A stretch of 64,000 nt of DNA from assembly GCA_943789365.1 (NCBI GenBank), contig CALSTV010000001.1:1-64000 (forward strand). Direction: 5' to 3'. The DNA is from an uncultured Flavobacteriaceae bacterium. GTDB lineage: Bacteria; Bacteroidota; Bacteroidia; Flavobacteriales; Flavobacteriaceae. Made by a program: the position numbers and the translations under genes. The notes below the pieces were generated by a model. It was not told the DNA's origin. It saw nothing but the letters and a program-made list of their open reading frames with translations, and did not search any database. Shown in pieces: positions 18,385-26,532 of this stretch. Each line of letters begins with the position of its first letter. Positions within the stretch are counted from its first letter, which is position 1.

Positions 18385-18799
18385 ATGGAAACAATAGAAC
18401 AATTATTAGAGTCAAAAGATATTCGCATAACGGCAATGCGTTTGCTTATATATAAGTTTCTTGCAGAAAAAGAAATAGCAGTAACATTGAGTGACATTGA
18501 AAATGCTTTTGAAAAGGCAGACAGAACGACATTATACAGAACCATTAAAACTTTTGAGGATAAAGGCATTGTACACCAAATAGATGATGGTACAGGAATT
18601 ACAAAATATGCGCTTTGCGAAAAAGGTTGTAATTGTGAAATTGAAACCGACTTGCATTTGCATTTTCATTGTAACAATTGTGGCTGAAACCGTGTGTTTG
18701 ACAGAGCATAAAATACCGCAGATTAAAGTACCAGATGGTTTTATTTCCGAAGACATAAATTTGGTCGTAAAAGGTATTTGCGATAAGTGTAGTGGCTAA
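18385..18799 (+). pseudogene. Fur-family metalloregulator, one frameshift
   Basis: Transcriptional repressor of the Fur/Zur group. Residues 1-85 are the winged helix (ITAMRLLIYKFLAEKEIAVT, DRTTLYRTIKTFEDKGIVHQ). The reading stops at a TGA at 18685-18687 just after HFHCNNCG. Removing the single T at 18685 continues into ETVCLTEHKIPQIKVPDGF and ends GICDKCSG, restoring a 137-aa protein with both CxxC pairs of the structural zinc site. It is coupled to the TonB gene upstream, so it likely controls uptake and efflux genes of the island. Decay or sequence error cannot be told apart here. Confidence 0.82.
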
Positions 18800-18855
18800 T
18801 TATTGCACTTCCATTGCACTTACTATTAAAGTACATTTATCCAAAATTAGAGGAT

Positions 18856-19218
18856 ATGAAGTTTAATACTAAAATACCTAAACATCTAAAACAGGCGTAT
18901 AACGAAGAATTAAAACAATACAGTTTCTGTTTAGAAAATAAACAATTTGGTGATGCTTGGTATCATTTAGAACGCAGCCATATTATAGGTCAATCTTACC
19001 CAATAGAACATACCTATTCACATTGGCTTATGCTAAAGTTTGGATTTAGACAAAAAGATACTAAAGAAGTAATAGGTCAAATAATTAGGTTGCTTGTGGG
19101 TGGCTGGAAATCATTTATAAATTACGTTCCACTTGGTAATACAGGTGGAGCAAACGTGCCACCATTAAAACGTATGCCTATTCCCAATGATATTGAAAAA
19201 TTATTAGAAATTAAATGA
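18856..19218 (+). CDS. DUF3703 family protein
   Basis: A 120-aa protein using the ATG at 18856. DUF3703 proteins are short helical proteins found in heavy-metal resistance loci. Visible family features are WYHLERSHIIGQSYPIEHTY, a long middle helix, and GWKSFINYVPLGNTGGANVP. There is no signal or TM segment. The stop overlaps the P-type ATPase start (ATGA), so the two are translationally coupled. Biochemical role unknown; the conserved His residues could bind metal. Confidence 0.78.
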   Translation: MKFNTKIPKHLKQAYNEELKQYSFCLENKQFGDAWYHLERSHIIGQSYPIEHTYSHWLMLKFGFRQKDTKEVIGQIIRLLVGGWKSFINYVPLGNTGGANVPPLKRMPIPNDIEKLLEIK

Positions 19219-21165
19219 AAAAAAAGAAAGTCAATTTAAGAGATTTAAAACCAAATTCAGAAGAACAACATTCTCACGATGATGGTCACGACCACGGTGA
19301 TGGAAGTGCATTTAAAACATACATTCCTGCTATCATAAGTTTTGTAATGTTAATTGTAGGTATCGCTGTAGATTATTTTGATGCGATTCCTCAATTTGAA
19401 GGATGGATTCGAGTAGTTTGGTACACTTTAGCATATATTCCTGTTGGATTTCCAGTAATTAAAGAAGGATGGAAAAGTCTTATAAAAGGCGATGTTTTTA
19501 CCGAGTTCTTTTTAATGTCTATTGCTACAATTGGTGCATTTATCATTGGTGAATATCCCGAAGGTGTTGCAGTAATGCTATTTTATGCAGTAGGAGAATT
19601 ATTTCAAAATGCAGCAGTAAATAGAGCAAAAGGAAATATTAAAGCATTATTGGATGTTAGACCAAAAGAAGCCAATGTATTTCGTGATGGTGATTATGTT
19701 AGTGTGTCGCCAGAAGCTGTAAATATTGGAGAGAAAATTCAAATTCGTGTAGGCGAAAAAATTCCATTGGATGGTATTTTATTATCCGAAAAAGCATCTT
19801 TAAATACAGCAGCTTTAACAGGCGAAAGCAAACCAGATTCCATTCAGAAGGAAGCAAAGGTTTATGCAGGTAGTATTAATTTAGAAAGCGTTATTGAAGT
19901 TGAGGTAACCAATAAGTTTGAAGACAGTTCTATTGCGAGAATATTAGACTTGGTTCAAAATGCTACAGCTCGTAAATCGAAAACAGAATTATTTATTAGA
20001 CAGTTTGCTCGTATCTACACACCAATTGTTGTGTTTTTGGCTATTGGCGTTACATTCATTCCTTACTTTTTTGTAGATGATTATGTCTTTAGAGATTGGT
20101 TATACAGAGCATTAATTTTCTTGGTAATATCTTGTCCTTGTGCGTTGGTGATTTCAATTCCATTAGGTTATTTCGGTGGATTGGGAGCAGCTTCAAAAAA
20201 TGGAATATTATTTAAAGGAGCTTCATTTTTAGATGCAATGACCAAGATAAATACTTTGGTAATGGACAAAACAGGAACCGTAACCAAAGGTGTTTTTAAA
20301 ATCAAAGAAGTAAAAGCAATCGGTTGGAATGAAACCGAATTTATGCAATACCTAATGGCGATGGAAGAGCAATCTACGCATCCAATTGCTAAAGCCATTT
20401 TAGAGTATAAAGCTGAAGGAGAAGATTTTGAAGCACAAGACGTTTCTGAAATTGCAGGTAAAGGTTTAAAAGGTATTGTAAATGGTAAAACAGTTTTAGT
20501 AGGTAATAAAGCCTTAATGACTAGCTAATAATATTGATGTTCCAACTGAAACGGAATCTATTGTAGAATCGATAGTATTAGTTGCAATCGATAATCAATT
20601 TGCAGGTTATGTAGTCATAGCAGATGAATTAAAGGAAGATGCAAAAGAAACTATTACAGCATTACATAAAGTAGGCATTAAAAATATTATGATGCTTTCC
20701 GGTGATAAAGATTCCATTACGCAACAAGTAGCTAAAGAGTTAAACATTGAAAATGCAAAAGGTGGTTTACTTACCAGAAGATAAATTAAATGAAGTTGAA
20801 ATTTTAAAGAAAAATCCTGAAAACAAAATAGCTTTTATAGGTGATGGTATTAACGATGCACCAGTTTTAGCAGCGAGTAACGTTGGTATTGCAATGGGTG
20901 GTTTAGGTAGTGATGTCGCTATTGAAACAGCAGACGTTATCATTCAAACCGACCAACCTTCAAAAGTGTTAGAGCCATTAAAATAAGTCGTTCTACACGA
21001 AAAATTGTTTGGCAGAATATCATTTTAGCTTTTGGTGTTAAAGTCATTGTCTTGATTTTAGGAGCAGGTGGTTTAGCTACAATGTGGGAAGCAGTTTTTG
21101 CAGATGTAGGAGTAGCATTATTAGCAATTTTAAATGCAGTTAGATTACAACGAATGAGTTGGTAA
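19215..21165 (+). pseudogene. P1B-type Zn/Cd/Pb-transporting ATPase, three frameshifts
   Basis: Inner-membrane metal-exporting ATPase. Motifs in order: His-rich N-terminus (HSHDDGHDHGDG), TGES, membrane SCPCALVISIP, phosphorylation site [20 protein letters not shown]. Three single-base changes break it: an extra A at about 20523 (after GNKALMT), an extra A at about 20773 ([13 protein letters not shown]) and a missing A at about 20971 ([19 protein letters not shown]). Correcting all three gives a continuous protein of about 649 aa ending AILNAVRLQRMSW, full length for this family. CPC plus the His-rich head suggests zinc, cadmium or cobalt. Opposite-sign indels in one gene are notable. Confidence 0.87.
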
Positions 21166-22244
21166 TTGTCCCCACAACCCAAAACCCAGTTTTTTCGTAC
21201 CTCAAAATCCTCTGTCTTTTGTGCTGTTCGGCTCGCCAATGCATAATTGGTTTTATGTCATAATACTTGTATCCAACGCTATAATAGCACATTGCTTGTT
21301 TTATTTAAAAGTATCTATATAAATAAATTAGTACAATAAAAAAGCAAAGAGCTATTGCCAACGCTCAAACAACTATTACGCCAAAAAACCAATCCCAAGC
21401 TATGTTACATAATAGAAGTTATAGGAGCAAAAATCCTTTCAATGGTTGCCTACGGCGTTTTATTATATTTTCGTCACTATAACTGCTATTATGTAAAATA
21501 TCCGCTCATCCTACGCTCACTTCCGAACTTCTAACTACATTTTGTACAAACATTAAACAGTCGAACATTCAAAGGATAACGTTAATTTATTATAATATTC
21601 GTTATCTCATTCAACTGCACAAAACCATCGTTAAGTCCAAGTATTCCTTACCTCAAGTCTTTGTTTGTTTCATTTCACTAACAAATATTAAAGTCCACTT
21701 TTCCCCACCACCCAAGTAATAGGATATAAAAAAATAGGTTTATAATATTTTGTAGTGCGCCATAGCACATTACTTTTTATCGTGCCTCAAAAAAGCAATA
21801 AGCTATTGTCTAAAAGTCCTGTATAAGTAGCTTGTTTAAATGCTGTTTTATCAAACAACTATTTAAAACGCTACCCATACAAACGCTTCATCCAACGCTC
21901 AAATACGAACTGAAACCTATTTTTTTAAGTGTTCATTCCCCAGAAAAGTTAAAAGTAAATTGAATCAAGTTTAAACAAATTTGAAATATTAAAATAAAAA
22001 AAGATGGCAAATATATGTGGCTACCTCTGCCAACCGCACAAGGCTATAAAGGTCAAGCCCTACGGGTTTTGAATAAAACTTTTTTCAAGACCCTTTTTCT
22101 TTTGATTTAGACATTCAACTCAAAAAACTTTTATCCAAAAACCTTGACAGCCTTACCCACGCCACAACAACTATGGCTATCTTTTTTCTTTTCAAAAAAA
22201 ATAATGGCGCGAAGCGTAGCGAAGCAATTTTAAATTGGATAGCT
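21166..22244 (+). other. Gene-free stretch of about 1.1 kb
   Basis: No convincing ORF on either strand. It contains degenerate repeats: CAACGCT recurs near 21270, 21359 and 21893, and related AGCTATTG and ATAGCACATT segments occur about 440-480 bp apart, as if an older unit had duplicated and decayed. An imperfect inverted repeat lies at 22040-22154. The composition and the element-type genes on both sides suggest intergenic DNA of the mobile element. Confidence 0.5.
22040..22154. repeat. Imperfect inverted repeat, about 36-50 nt arms
   Basis: Left arm 22040-22089 begins AAGGCTATAAAGGTCAAG and ends ATAAAACTTTTTTCAAG. The reverse complement of the right arm 22119-22154 reads AAGGCTGTCAAGG and then GGATAAAAGTTTTTTGAG. 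The left arm carries a GC-rich insertion of about 14 nt in the middle. It might be a transfer origin, a recombination site or an RNA hairpin; no activity is evident from sequence. Confidence 0.5.
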
Positions 22245-22685
22245 ATGTCAACTTTTAAACTAAAAACACACCAAGTCGGAAAGACTTACTCGAACCCTCA
22301 TTTTTTCATTCTAAACAAAGGTCTAAACAGCGGAAAACCACTCTTAAAATCCTGTGCTAACTGTTTCGTTGTCACTACTACAACAGAAGAGGTAAAACAC
22401 ACACTTTTTCACTTATCTATGATGTTGCAAATAGGCGGATTTTACGCTTACTATTTAAAAGGTAGTGTTATTCCGTTTATTTCAATAGATGATTGTAGGA
22501 ACACTTTGAAAAACAGCTACAGCTCATTGTTTTATGATGCAATTCAGTTGCAAAAACATATTAATATTGTGTCAGCAATTAACAAAAAGGAAAAGGAGCT
22601 TCATAAAATTATTTCAAAAATAGCAGATTTGAAAGTATCATATATCCAAAGTTTATTTTCTAAAATGCAAAAAGAAGCAATCTAA
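22245..22685 (+). CDS. Small element-associated protein, DUF6943-like
   Basis: A 146-aa protein using the ATG at 22245 (MSTFKLKTHQVGKTYSNPHF); an upstream in-frame start would include non-conserved low-complexity sequence. The FILNKGLNSGKPL segment, the cysteine pair in SCANCFVV and the GSVIPFISI segment recall DUF6943 proteins of Bacteroidota, often seen near integrative elements; I am only moderately sure of that name. The C-terminal 50 residues are helical. No function known. Confidence 0.6.
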   Translation: MSTFKLKTHQVGKTYSNPHFFILNKGLNSGKPLLKSCANCFVVTTTTEEVKHTLFHLSMMLQIGGFYAYYLKGSVIPFISIDDCRNTLKNSYSSLFYDAIQLQKHINIVSAINKKEKELHKIISKIADLKVSYIQSLFSKMQKEAI

Positions 22686-22810
22686 AGCAACAAAATCCAT
22701 ATCAAAAGAATAGCATAAAACTTGCCATATATTTCAACGGAAGGTACAACTTCGTGTTAAGTCCGTACCAAGTCCGAAGAAAATTATGTTTCATTTAAAT
22801 TATTTATGTT

Positions 22811-23452
22811 ATGGGTAAAATTGCTCAAGGTATTTTAGGAGGTCTTTCAGGTAAGGTTGGTAACGTTATCGGTGGAAGCTGGAAAGGAATTGATTACATT
22901 AGAATTAAACCTTCAAGTGTAGCCAATCCAAGAACTGTTGGTCAAGTAAACCAAAGAACCAAGTTTACTGCCACTTTAGAATTTTTACAGGCTGTAAAGC
23001 CTTTTATTAAGTTAGGTTATAAAGGGTTAGCTGTTAAGAAAACAGAATTTAATGCTGCAATGTCGTATGTATTGAATAATGCTATTACAGGTACTGAACC
23101 TAACTTTGTTGTTGACTATCCAAACGCTTTAGTAAGTCGAGGAGGTTTATCTGGTGTGCTAAACCCAACGACTGATTTAGCAACTGCTGGAGAAGTAACG
23201 TTTGGTTGGGATGATAACTCTGCTGAAGGTAACGCAAATGCTACTGACAAGGCGATGTTATTGGTTTACAATCCTTCAAAAAAGGAATCCATTTCTTTAC
23301 TTGATGGAGCAGACAGAACAGTAGGTTCTCAAATTATTCCAATCCCAACAACTTATGCAGGAGATACAGTAGAGCTATTTATGGCTTTTATTTCTGCTGA
23401 TGGTAGTCAAGTATCAAACAGTATTTATTTAGGCTCTGGTACAGCTAATTAA
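22811..23452 (+). CDS. DUF6266 family protein
   Basis: A 213-aa protein starting MGKIAQGILGGLSGKVGNVIG, the typical glycine-rich beginning of DUF6266, then NPRTVGQVNQRTKF and a beta-rich C-terminal half (about 120-213) with Ig/fibronectin-like alternation (GEVTFGWDDNS, KAMLLVYNPS, DTVELFMAFISADG). No classical signal peptide. The family is common in Bacteroidota and has a structural, phage-protein-like look, but its role is not established. Followed by a strong terminator, so it is a single-gene unit. Confidence 0.8.
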   Translation: MGKIAQGILGGLSGKVGNVIGGSWKGIDYIRIKPSSVANPRTVGQVNQRTKFTATLEFLQAVKPFIKLGYKGLAVKKTEFNAAMSYVLNNAITGTEPNFVVDYPNALVSRGGLSGVLNPTTDLATAGEVTFGWDDNSAEGNANATDKAMLLVYNPSKKESISLLDGADRTVGSQIIPIPTTYAGDTVELFMAFISADGSQVSNSIYLGSGTAN

Positions 23453-23472
23453 TGCTTGGTGTTTTTATTTGG

Positions 23473-23500
23473 AAACCGCTCTAATCGAGCGGTTTTTTTT
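23473..23500 (+). terminator. Terminator of the DUF6266 gene
   Basis: AAACCGCTC (23473-23481) pairs with GAGCGGTTT (23487-23495) around a 5-nt loop and runs into eight T, 20 bp after the stop. Confidence 0.85.
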
Positions 23501-23646
23501 ATGCTATATTTGTTGCTCTATTTATTAATAGTTGTTACTAATCTTCTCTTATTATCCATTTTTTGTATACTATTTGTTGCCCAAATACAATAGCACTAAT
23601 GAATACAAGGGTAGTTAAATGTTGTATTGGGAAGTAACATCATCCG

Positions 23647-23816
23647 GTGCCTTCGAGTACCTCAGGCACCTCTTCCTCAGGCACCTCTTCCTCAGGCACC
23701 TCTTCCTTAAGCACCTTTTCCTCTAACATCTTTTTCTTAGACACTTTTTTCTCTGACTCCTTTTCCTCTAGTACCGGTCTTTGTTCCCTCCCGGTGACTG
23801 AGGCTCTCGAAGGCAC
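23647..23816. repeat. Degenerate 15-bp minisatellite flanked by inverted repeats
   Basis: Units of 15 bp (CTCAGGCACCTCTTC) are exact three times from about 23661, then decay through about five more copies to 23775. Two outer arms, 23647-23665 and 23798-23816, are inverted complements at 17 of 19 positions (core GTGCCTTCGAG). The open reading through the plus strand (GTSSS repeats) is low-complexity and I do not count it as a gene. The right arm touches the stop codon of the GIY-YIG gene. Confidence 0.7.
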
Positions 23817-24115
23817 TATTTTAGATCTCTATACGCCATTGACAATAAAGGCAATTGATTAAATTTGCCATGTATCAAGGCTTCTTTTTTCTTTCGACTC
23901 CAGCCTTGTATTTGTTTTTCCCTATAAAAAGCATGGTCTATTCTTGCAAATTCTTCTAAATAAACAAGTTTTACTGGCAACCTCTTTTTGGTGTGATTGG
24001 CTCCCTCCCCTCCTTGATGTTGTTTGAATCGAAGTTCTATATACTTGGTACTTCCTGTATAATAACTTCCATCGGAACATTCTAATATATACGTATATCC
24101 TTTCATTTTTAGCAT
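23816..24115 (-). CDS. GIY-YIG nuclease family protein (UPF0213-like)
   Basis: A 99-aa single-domain GIY-YIG protein: the two motif strands are YTYILEC and YYTGST, followed by the catalytic-type arginine in LRFKQHQGG and a glutamate in FYREKQIQGWSRKKKEALI. The size fits the stand-alone UPF0213/YhbQ-like group, whose biological role is unsettled (DNA structure cleavage has been proposed for relatives). MLKMKG or MKG three codons later could be the start. The gene's 3' end abuts the repeat arm, so that repeat may have replaced its original end. Confidence 0.85.
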   Translation of the reverse strand: MLKMKGYTYILECSDGSYYTGSTKYIELRFKQHQGGEGANHTKKRLPVKLVYLEEFARIDHAFYREKQIQGWSRKKKEALIHGKFNQLPLLSMAYRDLK

Positions 24116-24181
24116 TTTTGTTATAAGTTACTAAAAATCTAAGCATTTCATTACGTATCTACTCCATAACTTTTATAAGGA

Positions 24182-24385
24182 CTATAAGGCATCCATTGCT
24201 TCAATAAGCAATTGCACATAACTCGAGTGTTTGAGTTCTACCATGTCTTCGTCTATACAATAGGTTCCTAAATAATGGATTTTTTTTAATCCTGTCAGGA
24301 TATCTTTTCCTTCAACAGATTTTAAAAGTTGTAGGAGTCTGTGCTGAGCAGCAGTTACTGCTACCATTGTTTTTTCGTTTGTCAT
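24182..24385 (-). CDS. Unknown 67-aa helical protein
   Basis: Not recognised. A short acidic, helical protein (TAAQHRLLQLLKSVEGKDIL, EDMVELKHSSYVQLLIEAMD) without signal or membrane segment. It is divergent from the XRE gene, sharing a 124-bp AT-rich gap that would hold both promoters, which makes a regulator/partner pair possible. Its coding status is moderately supported by codon use and by a clean start. Confidence 0.45.
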   Translation of the reverse strand: MTNEKTMVAVTAAQHRLLQLLKSVEGKDILTGLKKIHYLGTYCIDEDMVELKHSSYVQLLIEAMDAL

Positions 24386-24509
24386 AGTAATTATCTTTTC
24401 TAATTAAATATTTATTTTAGTTCGGTTTTCTTAAACCTATTATACAAACATACAACAAAATGACACAACAGTCATTGTGTGGGGTGAAATTTATAATGAC
24501 ATTTAAGTC

Positions 24510-24728
24510 ATGAAAACAATCGACGATAAAAAAGAATTGCAAAAACTAGCAACTGCTATTAAGAAACATCGAATTTCAAAGGGAATCACTCAGCAAGAAG
24601 CCTACAACGATACGGGCATTCATTTTGCAAGAATCGAACAAGGGAATAGAAATATCAATTACCTTACGCTTGTGAAGATTTGTCGTTATTTTGAAATTGA
24701 TCCTTGTGAATTTTTCAAGGAGAATTAG
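24510..24728 (+). CDS. XRE-family transcriptional regulator
   Basis: A 72-aa one-domain Cro/CI HTH protein: ELQKLATAIKKHRISKGITQ, then the recognition region TGIHFARIEQGNRNINYLTL and a closing helix KICRYFEIDPCEFFKEN. Proteins of this form regulate small accessory or defence modules. It lies 190 bp upstream of a truncated defence-like gene and 0.5 kb before the type I restriction locus, on the opposite strand to the latter. Confidence 0.8.
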   Translation: MKTIDDKKELQKLATAIKKHRISKGITQQEAYNDTGIHFARIEQGNRNINYLTLVKICRYFEIDPCEFFKEN

Positions 24729-24917
24729 AAAAGTTCCAAAACAAATATTTTACTCACCATTCTACAAGTGATATTTTTTTATTCCTTACATTTATTTAAA
24801 ACAATTGCAGAAAATTTATTGACATCTAATCCTAAGAAAAAAGGCTATAAAAAGCAAATACAAAGATTAATCAATTGATAAACAATAGAGTAATTATACA
24901 ACCATATAAGTAACTCA

Positions 24918-25142
24918 ATGAATAAAGAAGTAAACAAAAAAATACCTGATGCTGATTTATCAAGTGCAGGAGATGATTTTCATATTTTATGGACAATAAA
25001 AAAATCTTTAGAGTTATTAAATTTTGATAGTTTAGGTATAAAGGCTGTCAATATTGAAGGGGTTGAATTATCAGAATCTGAACAATTAGATCCAACTGGA
25101 AAAAATTTATTAGGTAGACCACATACTCATAACTATCTTTAA
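24918..25142 (+). CDS. Probable N-terminal remnant of a large defence-type gene
   Basis: A 74-aa ORF. Residues 14-50 (LSSAGDDFHILWTIKKSLEL, then GIKAVNIEGVE) resemble the conserved N-terminal segment that opens large multidomain defence proteins, such as DUF4297-type dsDNA nuclease/NTPase families. After LGRPHTHNYL it stops, and a repeat-like sequence follows with no continuation in any frame. Most likely a truncated leftover. I am unsure of the exact parent family; it could also be a short protein of its own. Confidence 0.4.
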   Translation: MNKEVNKKIPDADLSSAGDDFHILWTIKKSLELLNFDSLGIKAVNIEGVELSESEQLDPTGKNLLGRPHTHNYL

Positions 25143-25161
25143 ATGCGTCTGGCACAACCGG

Positions 25162-25192
25162 TACCTTAGGTACTTTTCCTTTCCCTAAGGTA
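25162..25192. repeat. Short inverted repeat after the defence remnant
   Basis: TACCTTAGG (25162-25170) and CCTAAGGTA (25184-25192) are perfect inverted 9-mers separated by 13 nt, just 20 bp after the truncated ORF. It may be the scar or end of the element that cut it; no T-run for termination. Confidence 0.45.
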
Positions 25193-25269
25193 AACAGATA
25201 GTAAACTATAAATAAAACAATAGACAATCAAAAGGAGGTGATACCATTTAAAGTTCTTTATTTTACTTC

Positions 25270-26532
25270 TCATCCCTTCCCATTTTTAATAGCTCCCTCA
25301 GCAACCCTACCCAATTCACTTTCCAATTCTAAATTCGTAATTGAAGATTCGTAATTCTTAACAGTAACCTGCCCATTCATTAGCAATGGCAACAACCAAT
25401 CTCTTAATTCCGATAGCTTTTGGTTTTCTAATTTTAGCGTATTAATCTGAGCGAAAATTGCTTTTGTTTTAGTATCAAAATTTGAAATATTTTTTTCATC
25501 AAACATTAGTGGCATTTTTCTTAATGAGCCTAAGCCAATAAATTTCTGAATACTTCCAGCAATGACATTTCCCATATACCTTTGCATATCGTATCCTCTT
25601 AGATATGTGTATATATAATTTTTCAGCTTTTGATTTGCTGATGTTTTATAAAGTGCAACATTCTTGATGGCAAAATCTATGTTTTCTTCTTCAACTTTGT
25701 AAACAGTTCCAATATTCCCAATCATTGAAAAAAGAATATCTCCTGTTTCAACTTGGCTACGTTTATTTATATTTATATAATCTTCTTCACTTATTGAATT
25801 TGCTTTATAAAAATCTAATCCTTCTAACTTTAAATGTTTCGATGTTATTAGCTTAAACCCTTTGTCTATGGGTTTTGGCGAATCATGTGTACCATCTTTT
25901 ACTTCAATAACTTTATTTATTTCTTTCACTTCCCACCCAACAGGAATCTCTCTTTTCAACGCTTCATTAAAAACCATTTTTCCACCAGATGATTTGTATG
26001 GCTTCTCGACTCCGCTCGAAGTGACATGAGGGAAATCGAACTGTACAAACCAATAGTCGTATAGCATTTTCGCCATTTTTTCTAACTCTTGGTTTATTTT
26101 GTTGTTGACTTCTATTTTAGCATCTAAATCTGAAAGTACTTTTGCTATTCGTTTTTGGGTTGACAAATCAGGTAAATTTATTGGAACGTCGTAATAAGCC
26201 CCAAAAGTCATACTTGGCACTCCTGTTCCTGTATTTAAATGACTTAAGTCTAATAGTTTAATGTAATTATATAAAAAATAAGGGTCTGCTTTATTTTCAT
26301 CAACAATTGAATAATAAATTGTATCAACAGTCCAAAATACTTTATCCACATATTGTATATTACTTAAAGTTCCTTTTCTGGGTAACAGAATACTTTTTCC
26401 TTCATAGAGATATTCGTCCACATATCTCATTAGACCTCCACTTCCATAAACAGGAATATTTCCATCTTTAAGATGTTTATAATCTCTCCCATTTTTTATT
26501 TCAAGCAATTCTTTGAGCTTATATTCAATCAT
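25270..26532 (-). CDS. hsdS: Type I restriction-modification specificity subunit HsdS
   Basis: A 420-aa protein that recognises DNA for the methylase and restriction complex. Two target recognition domains: TRD1 about 1-130 (ending NLPDLSTQKRIAKVL), TRD2 about 200-350, each followed by a conserved coiled-coil helix (SDLDAKIEVNNKINQELEKM; INTLKLENQKLSELRDWLLP). It overlaps hsdM by 8 bp. Two oddities: residues about 168-177 (PHVTSSGVEK) come from a REP-like repeat inserted in frame in the central conserved linker, and the C-terminal tail after MNGQVTV (KNYESSITNLELES) is encoded by the AATTACGAATT-type repeat. Both seem tolerated. Confidence 0.9.
   Translation of the reverse strand: MIEYKLKELLEIKNGRDYKHLKDGNIPVYGSGGLMRYVDEYLYEGKSILLPRKGTLSNIQYVDKVFWTVDTIYYSIVDENKADPYFLYNYIKLLDLSHLNTGTGVPSMTFGAYYDVPINLPDLSTQKRIAKVLSDLDAKIEVNNKINQELEKMAKMLYDYWFVQFDFPHVTSSGVEKPYKSSGGKMVFNEALKREIPVGWEVKEINKVIEVKDGTHDSPKPIDKGFKLITSKHLKLEGLDFYKANSISEEDYININKRSQVETGDILFSMIGNIGTVYKVEEENIDFAIKNVALYKTSANQKLKNYIYTYLRGYDMQRYMGNVIAGSIQKFIGLGSLRKMPLMFDEKNISNFDTKTKAIFAQINTLKLENQKLSELRDWLLPLLMNGQVTVKNYESSITNLELESELGRVAEGAIKNGKG
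25332..25358. repeat. AATTACGAATT-type repeat forming the hsdS 3' end
   Basis: AATTCGTAATT is followed by a second ATTCGTAATT 4 nt later. The same core occurs at 28158-28192 and 28536-28564 in this locus. In hsdS it is read as KNYESSITNLE. Confidence 0.6.
26002..26028. repeat. REP-like palindrome inside hsdS
   Basis: On the coding strand the segment CACTTCGAGCGGAGTCGAGAAG has the imperfect palindrome TTCGAGCGGAGTCGAGAA. This type of sequence is familiar as a dispersed intergenic repeat in Flavobacteriaceae; here it lies in frame within coding DNA. Confidence 0.55.

Noticed and set aside
23641-23775. Possible CRISPR array
   Set aside because: Units are contiguous 15-mers without spacers, and no cas genes are present.
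23647-23862. Open reading frame with GTSSS repeats on the plus strand
   Set aside because: It is only the translation of the 15-bp minisatellite and its diverged copies; no start signal and no codon bias.
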